Shown here: piece by piece, positions 8,065 to 15,707 of the stretch
How the letters are laid out: every line of letters begins with the position of its first letter
Numbering within the stretch: the stretch's first letter is position 1
DNA from: Bhargavaea cecembensis
Lineage (GTDB): Bacteria > Bacillota > Bacilli > Bacillales_A > Planococcaceae
Length of the DNA: 64,000 bases
Direction of reading: 5' to 3'
Assembly: GCF_001619585.1 (NCBI RefSeq)
Contig: NZ_LQNT01000001.1
Coordinates: forward strand, 186,001 to 250,000
The notes under the pieces: generated by a model
What the model was told of the DNA's origin: nothing
Databases searched by the model: none
The model's input: only the letters and a program-made list of their open reading frames with translations
Made by a program: the position numbers and the translations under genes

Positions 8065-9039
8065 ATGGAAAATTCGGATACTGGCTGCTGCACCCCCGGA
8101 CGAAAGCACCATTACCAGACAGAGAATTCTTTCATTATAGTACCGTCCAAGAAAACCCGTGATCAAGAGAATATGGTTTACATACCGGGTGGCTCATTTC
8201 TGATGGGAACAGAGGATGGGGATGGTTTTTCGCAAGACGGGGAAGGGCCCGTGCGAGAAGTAAGGGTGGACTCGTTTCTGATCGATCCTGTTGCCGTTAC
8301 GAATGAATCATTCCGCGAATTTATCGATCAGACCGGCTACACGACCGATGCTGAACGGTTCGGATGGTCGTTTGTCTTTCATCTGCTGATCAGCGACAGG
8401 ACAGCTGAAACAGTAATAGGCAGTGTCCCGCAAGCACCATGGTGGCTCGCGGTGCCGGGAGCGGACTGGCGGCATCCGGCAGGTCCGGACTCGGGGATTG
8501 ATGATTGTAAGGATCATCCGGTCGTCCATGTATCTTATCGCGATGGGCTTGCTTACTGCAGATGGGCCGGCAAGCGCCTGCCGACGGAGGCGGAATGGGA
8601 GTATGCAGCAAGAGGGGGCCTTGAGTCTAAGAAGTATCCGTGGGGAGATGATCTCTTGCCGGAAGGAGAGCATAGATGCAACATCTGGCAGGGAGAGTTC
8701 CCGATGATCAATACGGCATGTGACGGATATGTCGGAACGGCTCCCGTGCGATCCTATTCGCCGAACGGGTACGGCCTGTACAATATGTCGGGCAACGTAT
8801 GGGAGTGGTGCTCAGACTGGTTCACAGAACGCCGGAGCGGCAGCCGTAATCCTGCAGGACCGGAAAGGGGGATGACGAAGGTGACTAAGGGCGGATCTTA
8901 TCTGTGCCATCATTCGTACTGTAACCGATACCGCGTCTCCGCAAGATCGTCGAACTCACCCGATAGTTCGACCGGAAATACCGGCTTCCGCTGTGTAGCC
9001 GATGCAGAACATATCAAAACAGAAACAGGCCGCCGATAA
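8065..9039 (+). CDS. formylglycine-generating enzyme (SUMF1/FGE family)
   Basis: A 324-aa copper-dependent oxidase-type enzyme that converts the CxPxR cysteine of sulfatases to formylglycine. It starts with CCTPGRKH, then the FGE core MVYIPGGSFLMGTEDG, VAVTNESFREFIDQTGYTT, GKRLPTEAEWEYAARGG, MSGNVWEWCSDW and the C-terminal GGSYLCHHSYC...RYR. The two cysteines in CHHSYC align with the catalytic pair of known FGEs, so it should be a true FGE rather than one of the many inactive relatives. ATG 8065 has AAGGA 9 nt upstream; ATG 8056 in the same frame is possible. It is divergent from its likely substrate, the sulfatase. Confidence 0.92.
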   Translation: MENSDTGCCTPGRKHHYQTENSFIIVPSKKTRDQENMVYIPGGSFLMGTEDGDGFSQDGEGPVREVRVDSFLIDPVAVTNESFREFIDQTGYTTDAERFGWSFVFHLLISDRTAETVIGSVPQAPWWLAVPGADWRHPAGPDSGIDDCKDHPVVHVSYRDGLAYCRWAGKRLPTEAEWEYAARGGLESKKYPWGDDLLPEGEHRCNIWQGEFPMINTACDGYVGTAPVRSYSPNGYGLYNMSGNVWEWCSDWFTERRSGSRNPAGPERGMTKVTKGGSYLCHHSYCNRYRVSARSSNSPDSSTGNTGFRCVADAEHIKTETGRR

Positions 9040-9091
9040 TGCGGCTCTCATCCAATCATAAGCATCTTCCCTCGGTGGACCGGGGCGAAAT

Positions 9092-9125
9092 AAAAAAGGT
9101 GATCCGCGGGTATGCGGGTCACCTT
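9092..9125 (-). terminator. terminator of the ArsR-family gene
   Basis: Stem 9096-9107 with 9114-9125 and an A-run at 9092-9097 that becomes the U-tract of the minus-strand transcript. The hairpin overlaps the stop codon of the arsR-type gene. Its stem sequence nearly matches that of the terminator after czcD. Confidence 0.75.
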
Positions 9126-9450
9126 AATGGTGTCTGGCATGATCAATGGCCTGTCTGAGAAGGTCCACGACATGTTCATCATCGATGGAGTAATGCAGGG
9201 AAGTTCCTTCTCTCCTGTATTTCACGAGCCGCAGGTTCTTCAGAAAGCGCAGCTGGTGGGAAACGGTGCTCTGAAGAAGGGAAAGCCGGGCAGCTATTTC
9301 ATTCACCGGATACTCATGCTCAGAAAGTAGGTGAAGGATCCGCAGTCTTGTCGGATCGGACAGTGCCTTGAAAGTCTGGGAGACGATAAACAGCGTCTCC
9401 TCATCCAGTTCATTCTCGCCGGATGGTATGGGATTCGTTTCGTCCTGCAT
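9124..9450 (-). CDS. czrA: ArsR/SmtB-family zinc-sensing repressor (CzrA-like)
   Basis: A 108-aa winged-helix repressor. The DNA-reading helix is around [13 protein letters not shown] (61-73), after [16 protein letters not shown] (27-42). The last helix has D91-x-H93 then H104-x-x-H107, i.e. the DxH-x10-HxxH pattern that forms the inter-subunit zinc/cobalt site of CzrA and SmtB. No CxC arsenic or cadmium motif is present. Zinc binding should release DNA. The most likely target is the 22-bp operator before czcD, 3.7 kb away. No obvious copy of that operator is seen upstream of this gene. The gene is monocistronic. Confidence 0.88.
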   Translation of the reverse strand: MQDETNPIPSGENELDEETLFIVSQTFKALSDPTRLRILHLLSEHEYPVNEIAARLSLLQSTVSHQLRFLKNLRLVKYRREGTSLHYSIDDEHVVDLLRQAIDHARHH

Positions 9451-10049
9451 GTCTCCGCCTCCTTGTACCGATTGATTCCATTATAGCAAAAGAAAAAAGG
9501 AGGCCATGATGCGGCCGCCTCAGTTCAAATTAGCTCCTAAAAATCTTAAATGACCAAAAATCGATTGCCTTCTTTAGTTTCTATTGATCGCCATTGGATC
9601 CTTCGATTTCGACATCATATCCGTCACCCGTATTGTAATCTGTTATCTCGATTATATAAACAGGTACCGTTTGCCTCAATAAGCCGTATGGCGGATTGAA
9701 GCGGAGGGCCCGAGACTCCTCGAAAATGCTTCGCATTTCCTTCGTGCGAGGCGGATTCGGGGAAGTTTCTCTGTCCTGCGGGAAAAGCGTTAGCCGAAGA
9801 CCCCGCAGGATGTTGCGCAACGCTTCACGATGCGCACAGACGCCAGTCTTCGTACTGGCGCCGGCTAAGGCAACGCCCGCGGACTAGCGGGCGCCGTTAC
9901 GGAGAACGGCGTCTGTGACCAAAGCTTTGCTTTGGTCAACAAGGACCCGCAGCGGAAATCCGGAGGATTCTCAGGAAAAGAAAAGACTGCAGTCAAAGGA
10001 GCAAAAATACTCACTTTGTCTACAGTCTGAGGTGGCCTTGTTGCTGGCT
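9451..10049. other. 600-bp gene-free stretch with possible gene remnant and folded repeat
   Basis: Two parts are visible. 9530-9690 is AT-rich; on the minus strand, 9581 to about 9690 reads as a plausible protein end (VPVYIIEITDYNTGDGYDVEI), and the frame then runs into the GC-rich repeat that follows. This may be the 3' remnant of a gene broken by the repeat. 9690-9965 is the structured repeat described separately. The remainder, 9966-10049, shows nothing I can identify. Confidence 0.5.
9690..9965. repeat. GC-rich, highly structured intergenic repeat of Bacillales type
   Basis: Contains GGGCCCGAGACTCCT, CCTGCGGGAAAAGCG, GACCCCGCAGGA and GCAGCGGAAATCC in the order I remember from short intergenic repeats of Bacillus relatives. 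Nested stems: CGGATT 9692-9697 with 9957-9962 (closing), 9724-9728 with 9734-9738, 9774-9782 with 9802-9810, TTAGCCG 9790-9796 with 9862-9868, ACAGACGCC 9836-9844 with 9908-9916, 9841-9847 with 9854-9860, 9874-9880 with 9887-9893, 9892-9898 with 9905-9911, and 9916-9925 with 9929-9938. Some of these are mutually exclusive. No convincing gene lies within it. Confidence 0.7.
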
Positions 10050-10301
10050 TCAATATTCGATCTGATCCTCGATCTTCCCATCATCATCATGGATGATGGC
10101 CATGCTGCCGTATTCTTCCGCCAATTCTTTGGCGCGGGAAACGACCTGGGATTTGTCATCCTCCTGCATCATCTGCTCTTCTTCGCCTTCTTTTTTCAAT
10201 GCCCATTTGCCGTCATCCGGGACGACATGATAGTTTGCCTTTCCGGTTCCGGCGCGATTTCCAAAGTACTTTTCAGGGCCATTGTCATTTCTTCCTGGCA
10301 T
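10050..10301 (-). CDS. DUF2188 domain protein
   Basis: An 83-aa small acidic protein. The C-terminal two thirds match DUF2188: YHVVPDDGKWALKKEGEE, then a helix VVSRAKELAEEYGS and the strand AIIHDDDGKIEDQ. DUF2188 proteins are small, of unknown role, and often seen near stress genes. The N-terminal NDNGPEKYFGNRAGTGKA is a flexible, phage- or stress-protein-like leader. The start ATG 10301 has AGGGAGGGTT just upstream on the coding strand. It stands alone. Confidence 0.85.
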   Translation of the reverse strand: MPGRNDNGPEKYFGNRAGTGKANYHVVPDDGKWALKKEGEEEQMMQEDDKSQVVSRAKELAEEYGSMAIIHDDDGKIEDQIEY

Positions 10302-10503
10302 GATGAACCCTCCCTATCCGTGATAGTTTGTGTTTTCCCCGTTTGCCTTTCATGAAACGGCTGTCGAATCAGGTGAGATCACATCTTGTTTTGACTTTCT
10401 TTCTGAATGAGGAGGAATCGGTATCGGCGGCGCAGAAAAAGCCGGCATAGTCGAACGTTCCTACGGGTCCTTGAAAGAGATGATATGGGGGAGGTAACAG
10501 GAG

Positions 10504-11592
10504 TTGGTGAAGCGCATTTATTTATTCACGGGATTTCCCGGGTTTCTCGCGACACGGATTATCAGCAGGCTGGCCGAGGAGGAGCCGGAATCCGAATTTG
10601 AGCTGCTTGTCCAGGAATCCGCCATCCCTGAGGCGGAGCGCATTGTCCAGAGGCTCAGGGGAAACAAACGCACTAAACGATTCAGGATCCATGCCGGCGA
10701 TATTACGAAGACCAACCTGAAAATGGAGAGGACATTGTCCGAGCGCCTGCAAGAGACGGTGACCCATGTCTTTCATCTGGCAGCCATCTACGACCTTGCC
10801 GTCCATGATCGAATCGCCCAGTCAGTAAATGTCACGGGGACGAGGAATGTGAACCTTTGGGTTTTGGAATGCAAAGCGATTGAGCGTTATGTGTATTTCA
10901 GCACTGCCTATGTATCCGGCGACCGGAAAGGCACCATTTATGAAAATGAACTCGCACTTGGCCAGGATTTCAAAAACCACTATGAAAAGACGAAGCATGA
11001 TGCGGAAGTGCTTGTCCAGTACATGCGAGACCGAATCCCAACCACCATTATCCGGCCGGGCATTGTTCTCGGGGATTCCAAAACCGGGGAAACAGCCAAG
11101 TTCGACGGCCCTTATTTCATGATGCGCTATCTGGATAAGTTTTCACGGATGCCGATTCCCTATGTGGGTAAAGGGGAGGCGCTGATTAACCTTGTGCCCG
11201 TTGATTATATTGTTGAGGCTACTGTTTATCTGTCCCGTCATCCCGCCGGAGCGGACAAGGTGTATCACCTGACGGACCCGAATCCTTATCAGGCAAGAGA
11301 AGCATTCAGGCTGATTTCCGAGGCGCTTACCGGGAAAGCGCCTTCATTCACGATGCCTCATTCGACGGTCAGGATCATGCTGTCATTCCCTCCATTACGG
11401 AGGTGGGTGAAAGTGGAAAAGGAGACGCTGGACTATTTCCGGCTTGAGGCGGTTTATGATTGCACGGAAGCACAGCGGGATCTCGAACCGGCCGGCATCA
11501 AATGCCCGGACTTTGCCGATTACATCCCGGCAGCGGTGGAATACTACCGGCTGCATCGGAATGATCCTGCCAAATTAATCGAAGTCGTCTGA
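10504..11592 (+). CDS. SDR-family NAD(P)-dependent oxidoreductase (thioester-reductase-like)
   Basis: A 362-aa extended short-chain dehydrogenase. The Rossmann motif is [13 protein letters not shown] (GxxGxxG-like) near the N-terminus, followed by [13 protein letters not shown], the active-site strand YFSTAYVSG and the catalytic [10 protein letters not shown] (YxxxK). The layout resembles the reductase domain of thioester reductases and male-sterility-like acyl-CoA reductases, but no acyl-carrier domain is attached, so the substrate is open. The start is TTG 10504 (or GTG 10507), with GGGGGAGGT (10487-10495) at 9 nt. It appears monocistronic. Confidence 0.88.
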   Translation: MVKRIYLFTGFPGFLATRIISRLAEEEPESEFELLVQESAIPEAERIVQRLRGNKRTKRFRIHAGDITKTNLKMERTLSERLQETVTHVFHLAAIYDLAVHDRIAQSVNVTGTRNVNLWVLECKAIERYVYFSTAYVSGDRKGTIYENELALGQDFKNHYEKTKHDAEVLVQYMRDRIPTTIIRPGIVLGDSKTGETAKFDGPYFMMRYLDKFSRMPIPYVGKGEALINLVPVDYIVEATVYLSRHPAGADKVYHLTDPNPYQAREAFRLISEALTGKAPSFTMPHSTVRIMLSFPPLRRWVKVEKETLDYFRLEAVYDCTEAQRDLEPAGIKCPDFADYIPAAVEYYRLHRNDPAKLIEVV

Positions 11593-11704
11593 TATTCTGA
11601 AACTTTCTCCTACCATTCGGGCACGGAATCGTCTATCATTTGGGTATTGCGGTTTATCCATATGCCTTCATATAGACAACCTGCCAAGAAGGGGGAAATC
11701 GGAC

Positions 11705-12613
11705 ATGCCGATTAACATACCGAAAGATCTTCCTGCCGCAATGAAGCTGAAGGAAGAGAAAATATTTGTCATGGACTCGGATCGTGCAGTTTCTCAGGAC
11801 ATCCGTCCTCTGAACATCCTGATCCTGAACCTCATGCCTGAAAAGGAACGGACTGAACTCCAATTGCTGCGGCTTCTCGGAAATACGCCGCTGCAGGTGA
11901 ATGTCACATTCATGACGATGGCGAGCCATCAGTCGAAAACTACGAGCAAGTCGCATCTGGATGCCTTCTATGTCACGTTCGAAGAGATCAGGCATCGCCG
12001 GTTTGATGGAATGATCATCACCGGTGCGCCGATTGAGCATCTGGATTTCGAAGAAGTGAATTACTGGAACGAGTTAAAAGAGATCTTTGAATGGTCGGAC
12101 CAAAATGTCACGTCACTTCTGAATATCTGCTGGGGCGCACAGGCAGCGCTCTACCATTTCTACGGAATCGGGAAGCGGCCGCTTCCGGAAAAATGCTTCG
12201 GAATATACAGGCATACCATCTCAGATCCGACTGTCCGGCTGGCACGGGGATTCAACGACCTGTTCGTCGCGCCGCACTCCCGCTATACAGAGGTGGACTC
12301 GGAAGACATCCGAAATCATCCGAAGCTTCACCTTCTGTCCGAGTCGGACGAGGCGGGTGCCTTCATCATTGTATCCAAAGATGAAAGGCATATCATGATC
12401 ACCGGGCACCTGGAATACGATGCGGATACCCTTGCGATTGAGTATCGGCGTGACCAGAAAAAAGGTCTGGGTACAGCCATCCCCGAGCATTACTTCCCGG
12501 ACGACGACCCGGAGAACATTCCGCTTAATACCTGGCGTTCCCATACGTTCCTGCTGTTTTCCAACTGGCTCAATTATTATGTATACCAGGAAACGCCTTA
12601 CGTCTGGGAATAA
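11705..12613 (+). CDS. metAA: homoserine O-acetyltransferase (MetA family)
   Basis: A 302-aa enzyme that acylates homoserine at the entry to methionine synthesis. The fold is glutamine-amidotransferase-like, with nucleophile Cys142 in NICWGAQA and His235/Glu237 in TGHLEYD. Residue 111, which sets acyl-CoA choice in this family, is Glu ([10 protein letters not shown]). Glu at this site is associated with acetyl-CoA and Gly with succinyl-CoA, so this should be an acetyltransferase despite the usual succinyltransferase label. ATG 11705 has AAGGGGGAAA upstream. No S-box or other riboswitch is visible in the 110-nt leader. It is followed closely by a DUF1801 gene. Confidence 0.93.
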   Translation: MPINIPKDLPAAMKLKEEKIFVMDSDRAVSQDIRPLNILILNLMPEKERTELQLLRLLGNTPLQVNVTFMTMASHQSKTTSKSHLDAFYVTFEEIRHRRFDGMIITGAPIEHLDFEEVNYWNELKEIFEWSDQNVTSLLNICWGAQAALYHFYGIGKRPLPEKCFGIYRHTISDPTVRLARGFNDLFVAPHSRYTEVDSEDIRNHPKLHLLSESDEAGAFIIVSKDERHIMITGHLEYDADTLAIEYRRDQKKGLGTAIPEHYFPDDDPENIPLNTWRSHTFLLFSNWLNYYVYQETPYVWE

Positions 12614-12631
12614 CAGGGGGAGGGAATCCGT

Positions 12632-13063
12632 GTGTACGAACAGAAAACAAAACCGTCCGATGACAGCGTGATTGAGTTTATCGAGCAGGTGGACCAACCG
12701 AGGAAAAAAGAGGACGCCTACCGTCTCCTCGATCTTTTCACGGAGACGACCGGAAGGGAAGCGGTGATGTGGGGGCCGAGCATCATCGGATTCGGGAAGT
12801 ATCATTACAAGTATGCTTCGGGCCACGAGGGGGACGCGCCGCTTGTCGGCTTCTCTCCGAGAAAGTCCAAAATCAGCCTTTACGTGACGGCAGAAAATGT
12901 TTCAAAACGTGATGAGCAGCTTTCCCGTCTCGGCAAGCATACATCCGGCAAGTCTTGTATCTATATCAACAAGCTCGATGACATCGACCCCGACGTTCTG
13001 AAAGAAATGATTCTGAGCACCATCGGATTCCTTGAAAAGACGTATCCTGATGGCATCGAATAA
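12632..13063 (+). CDS. DUF1801 (YdhG-like) protein
   Basis: A 143-aa protein of the DUF1801 family. Visible features are the N-terminal helix DDSVIEFIEQVDQPRKKEDAYRLLDLF, the central MWGPSIIGFGKYHYKYASG and the strand FSPRKSKISLYV, ending in DVLKEMILSTIGFLEKTYPDG. The fold is StARkin-adjacent and the biochemical role is unknown. The GTG start 12632 follows GGGGGAGGG at 7 nt, and the gap to metAA is only 18 nt, so the two may be co-transcribed. A clear terminator follows. Confidence 0.88.
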   Translation: MYEQKTKPSDDSVIEFIEQVDQPRKKEDAYRLLDLFTETTGREAVMWGPSIIGFGKYHYKYASGHEGDAPLVGFSPRKSKISLYVTAENVSKRDEQLSRLGKHTSGKSCIYINKLDDIDPDVLKEMILSTIGFLEKTYPDGIE

Positions 13064-13069
13064 GATGAG

Positions 13070-13100
13070 GGAACCTGCGGAACAAGCAGGTTCCTTTTTT
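13070..13100 (+). terminator. terminator after the DUF1801 gene
   Basis: GGAACCTGC (13070-13078) pairs with GCAGGTTCC (13086-13094), followed by six Ts. Confidence 0.88.
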
Positions 13101-13142
13101 GTCCGGCGGGTAAAGTAAGTACGAACAGCCGGAGGGATGCAG

Positions 13143-13892
13143 ATGAAAAAACAAGTGTGGCTCATGATGTTCATCCTCGTCCTGTCAGGATGCAGCGGGG
13201 AATCTGAAAAAATAACCGATAGCGAAAAATCCGGAGAGCAGCGATTGAGCGAGCTTCTCGGCACCATCTCTGAAGTGGACTCCTACGAAATGAATGTTGA
13301 AATCCTGGCAGAAACGGCTGACGGAAAGCAAGAGGCGACCATGGGAAAGATCAAAGTCGCAGACTTCGATATGCCGGAGATGCACGCCGTCTACGAAAGG
13401 ATGCCCGAAGTGGTTTCACAGGAGAATACGCCCGCACTGGAATACTACCAGGCAGGGGAACGCCTGGTGATCAATCTGGGAGACGGATGGACAAACAGAA
13501 GTACAGAAGACATCACTGCGGATGATCTGCCATCGGTCCGTTATATGGACATTGTACAGTTGCTGAGGAAAGTGGAAGAGGAACTGGACACCGATGATTC
13601 CGGCAGGATTATCTATGAAGGTGACAGCCAAACCGTGTTTGACGCATTTAAAAAAACACTGTCAGTTTCCTTCACGTCAATCCAACCGGAAGCGGCAAGC
13701 AGTCAGCTGGAGGTGCGTCTGGATGACCAATCATCGATCATGAAAGATTTTCAGTATACCGTTACCGGGACGGAAAATGATCAGACTGAAACCATCAGCT
13801 ATCGGCTGGAATACTACCGGATGAACGAGGTGGAGGGAATTGACATTCCTGATGACGTCCTTGATGAGATGAGCGGTATGACCACTCACTAA
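13143..13892 (+). CDS. DUF6612-like lipoprotein
   Basis: A 249-aa secreted lipoprotein. The signal peptide MKKQVWLMMFILVLSGC ends in a lipobox (LSGC), so the mature protein is anchored to the outer face of the membrane. The body reads like the LolA-like / DUF6612 lipoproteins of Firmicutes: SYEMNVEILAET, EYYQAGERLVINLGDGW, a central helix RYMDIVQLLRKVEEEL and later strands ISYRLEYYRMNEVEGIDIPDDV. Its ligand or partner is unknown. ATG 13143 is preferred over ATG 13137, since GGAGGG lies at the right spacing only for the former. Confidence 0.8.
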   Translation: MKKQVWLMMFILVLSGCSGESEKITDSEKSGEQRLSELLGTISEVDSYEMNVEILAETADGKQEATMGKIKVADFDMPEMHAVYERMPEVVSQENTPALEYYQAGERLVINLGDGWTNRSTEDITADDLPSVRYMDIVQLLRKVEEELDTDDSGRIIYEGDSQTVFDAFKKTLSVSFTSIQPEAASSQLEVRLDDQSSIMKDFQYTVTGTENDQTETISYRLEYYRMNEVEGIDIPDDVLDEMSGMTTH

Positions 13893-13971
13893 AGCCCACT
13901 TTCCAGGCAGAAAAAACGGGTATATAGAGAAATAGAATAGACCTCTTTTGTGTCCGGAAATACAACGTAAT

Positions 13972-14001
13972 AAAGCCTGTCCGAAATTGGCGGACAGGCT
14001 T
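13972..14001 (-). terminator. hairpin after the glycosyltransferase gene
   Basis: An 11-bp stem, 13973-13983 with 13991-14001, just beyond the stop of the minus-strand glycosyltransferase gene. The U-tract is short, so it may serve the convergent lipoprotein gene as well. Confidence 0.6.
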
Positions 14002-14008
14002 GGTGTAT

Positions 14009-14752
14009 TCAAGTTTCTTCGACTAACTCCCGTTCTGCACGTTTCACGTACAGTGAGCTTCCGCTGAAATAGCCAGCAATGATTTTAAGGAAAATCCGGA
14101 CCGAATCAAGTACGGGGCGGTAATGGGAGCTTGAATTGTGATCCAGATAGATGGTCCGGATTCCCACTTCACGGATTTCAACATTTTCCCGCACCGCATG
14201 AATCAGGGTGTTCATTTCGAAGTCGTATCTGTTTCCCCGGATCATCATGAGCCAGCGGAGCTCCCTGCGGGAAATTCCCCGAAGACCGGTTTGGGTATCT
14301 TGGATCCGTCTGCCGAAAAGCATGTGGAACAGCCGGGATGTCAGCCGGTTGCCGAACAAACTTCTGCCGGGGATTGCTGGATGGACAAAGTCCCTGACTC
14401 CGAAAACCAGCCCTCGGGCCGACCTGGTAGTTTCCCTGGTAACCTGGATGACATCTTCGACGGCATGCTGTCCGTCGGCATCGGCAGTCACGACATGAGT
14501 GACTGTCTTACAATCTTCAAGTACATGCCGGAATGCCGTTTTAAGCGCAGCTCCTTTTCCAAGGTTCCGCTCGTGGATGAGTACGGTACATCCCTCTATT
14601 CCCCGGATGGAATCAAAGATCGGTTTTGATGGAAGTGTGCTCCCATCGTCGACAACAATGATCCCGAAATCTCCATGTTGTTTAAGCTGCCGGATATAGT
14701 CAGGCAAATTTTGATCCGGATTATATGCGGGAATGATGATTGCTTGATTCAA
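14009..14752 (-). CDS. family 2 glycosyltransferase
   Basis: A 247-aa GT-A enzyme resembling dolichyl/polyprenyl-phosphate sugar synthases. The N-terminal nucleotide-sugar motif is AIIIPAYNPDQNLPDYI, with VVDDGST; the metal motif is VVTADADGQH, and the acceptor region holds DTQTGLRGISR. No membrane helices follow, unlike many polyprenyl-P transferases, though the C-terminal HYRPVLDSVRIFLKI may be amphipathic. It likely transfers a sugar to a lipid carrier or wall polymer. The start is TTG 14752, with GGAGG 8 nt upstream. It is monocistronic and divergent from a DUF1648 gene. Confidence 0.9.
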   Translation of the reverse strand: MNQAIIIPAYNPDQNLPDYIRQLKQHGDFGIIVVDDGSTLPSKPIFDSIRGIEGCTVLIHERNLGKGAALKTAFRHVLEDCKTVTHVVTADADGQHAVEDVIQVTRETTRSARGLVFGVRDFVHPAIPGRSLFGNRLTSRLFHMLFGRRIQDTQTGLRGISRRELRWLMMIRGNRYDFEMNTLIHAVRENVEIREVGIRTIYLDHNSSSHYRPVLDSVRIFLKIIAGYFSGSSLYVKRAERELVEET

Positions 14753-14879
14753 ATTCGTGCCTCCTTCCGGATACGTGGTTACTGTCCTATACCCGTTTCA
14801 GCAGTTGTATGCAAACCGGATTACCGGCTAGAAGGGTGAAACCGGCAGGGGGGAATGATCGTATAGAGAGGCAGGGGTG

Positions 14880-15389
14880 ATGATCGTGAAGACCAATGAT
14901 CGTCCGAAGCTGGACATTCCGAAGGGAATGTTTGAACGGTTGATTGACGGAGCAGCGATCGGTGCATTGGTTTGGATAGTCTTTTATCTGGTATCTGTCT
15001 GGGGAATTTTGCCGGAACAAATTCCGGCCCACTTCAATGGGGCAGGAGAAGTAGACCGCTGGGGATCGAGATGGGAGCTCGTGATGCTGCCCGTCATTGC
15101 CGCTCTGCTTTGGGTGGGAATGACCTTTCTTGAAGAGCATCCTGAATGGCATAATTACATGACGGAACTTAATGAACGGAACATTGAATTCCAATATTGG
15201 AATTCCAGGATGTTGCTGAATGTCCTCAAGAACCTGATCGTCCATGCCTTTGTTTATCTGAGCTACCGCACGACACAGGTGGCACTCGGCGAAGCAGACT
15301 ATCTTGGAGTGATGTTCCTGCCGATCTTTCTCGTCCTTATATTTGCTCCAATGATTATTTTCATGATCCGGTCGCTTAGACACCGGTAA
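14880..15389 (+). CDS. DUF1648 membrane protein
   Basis: An integral membrane protein of about 169 aa with four predicted segments. The first loop carries the DUF1648 hallmark LPEQIPAHFNGAGEVDRWGSR, here split between the outside face and TM2. Such domains also occur in SdpI-type immunity proteins, but the C-terminal SdpI region is not evident. The start is uncertain: ATG 14880, GTG 14877 and GTG 14886 all lie just after CAGGGG. It leads a run of three genes (with the zinc-ribbon protein and the M50 protease) with short or negative gaps, which suggests a membrane-protein operon. Confidence 0.85.
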   Translation: MIVKTNDRPKLDIPKGMFERLIDGAAIGALVWIVFYLVSVWGILPEQIPAHFNGAGEVDRWGSRWELVMLPVIAALLWVGMTFLEEHPEWHNYMTELNERNIEFQYWNSRMLLNVLKNLIVHAFVYLSYRTTQVALGEADYLGVMFLPIFLVLIFAPMIIFMIRSLRHR

Positions 15390-15407
15390 CGAAAGGAGGG
15401 GACCGGC

Positions 15408-15707
15408 ATGCCGGTCTGTGCAACTTGTCATCATCGGTGGTCATTCAAGGAAACGTTGCGGGCGATGTATACTCTGAAGCCGACAATGACCTGTCCGAAC
15501 TGCAGAAAGGAACAGCATCTGACGTCCGCTTCAAGAAAACGGGGAGCCTTCGCACCGTTTCTGGTACTGATTCCCATGCTGCTAAATGTATTTTTCGATC
15601 TGAACTGGCTAACCGTCATCGGGGGAATGGTGCTGATCGCGGTTGTCTTCAACCTGGTTTACCCCCGGATGATCGAACTCACTGATAAAGAGGAACCGAT
15701 TTGGTGA
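15408..15707 (+). CDS. TIGR04104-type zinc-ribbon membrane protein
   Basis: A 99-aa protein. The N-terminal zinc ribbon is CATCHHRWSFKETLRAMYTL...MTCPNCRKEQHLT, i.e. two CxxC knuckles. Two membrane segments follow (FAPFLVLIPMLLNVFFDL and LTVIGGMVLIAVVFNLVY). This matches the short Bacillales zinc-finger family named TIGR04104, whose role is unknown. ATG 15408 follows AAGGAGGGG. Its stop overlaps the start of the next gene, so translation is coupled to the protease gene. Confidence 0.85.
   Translation: MPVCATCHHRWSFKETLRAMYTLKPTMTCPNCRKEQHLTSASRKRGAFAPFLVLIPMLLNVFFDLNWLTVIGGMVLIAVVFNLVYPRMIELTDKEEPIW

Noticed and set aside
9696-9887. 63-codon frame inside the folded repeat
   Set aside because: Composition dictated by hairpins (Arg/Ala/Pro-rich), no ribosome site.
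11593-11704. SAM (S-box) riboswitch before metAA
   Set aside because: The 110-nt leader lacks the conserved S-box helices and an antiterminator/terminator pair.
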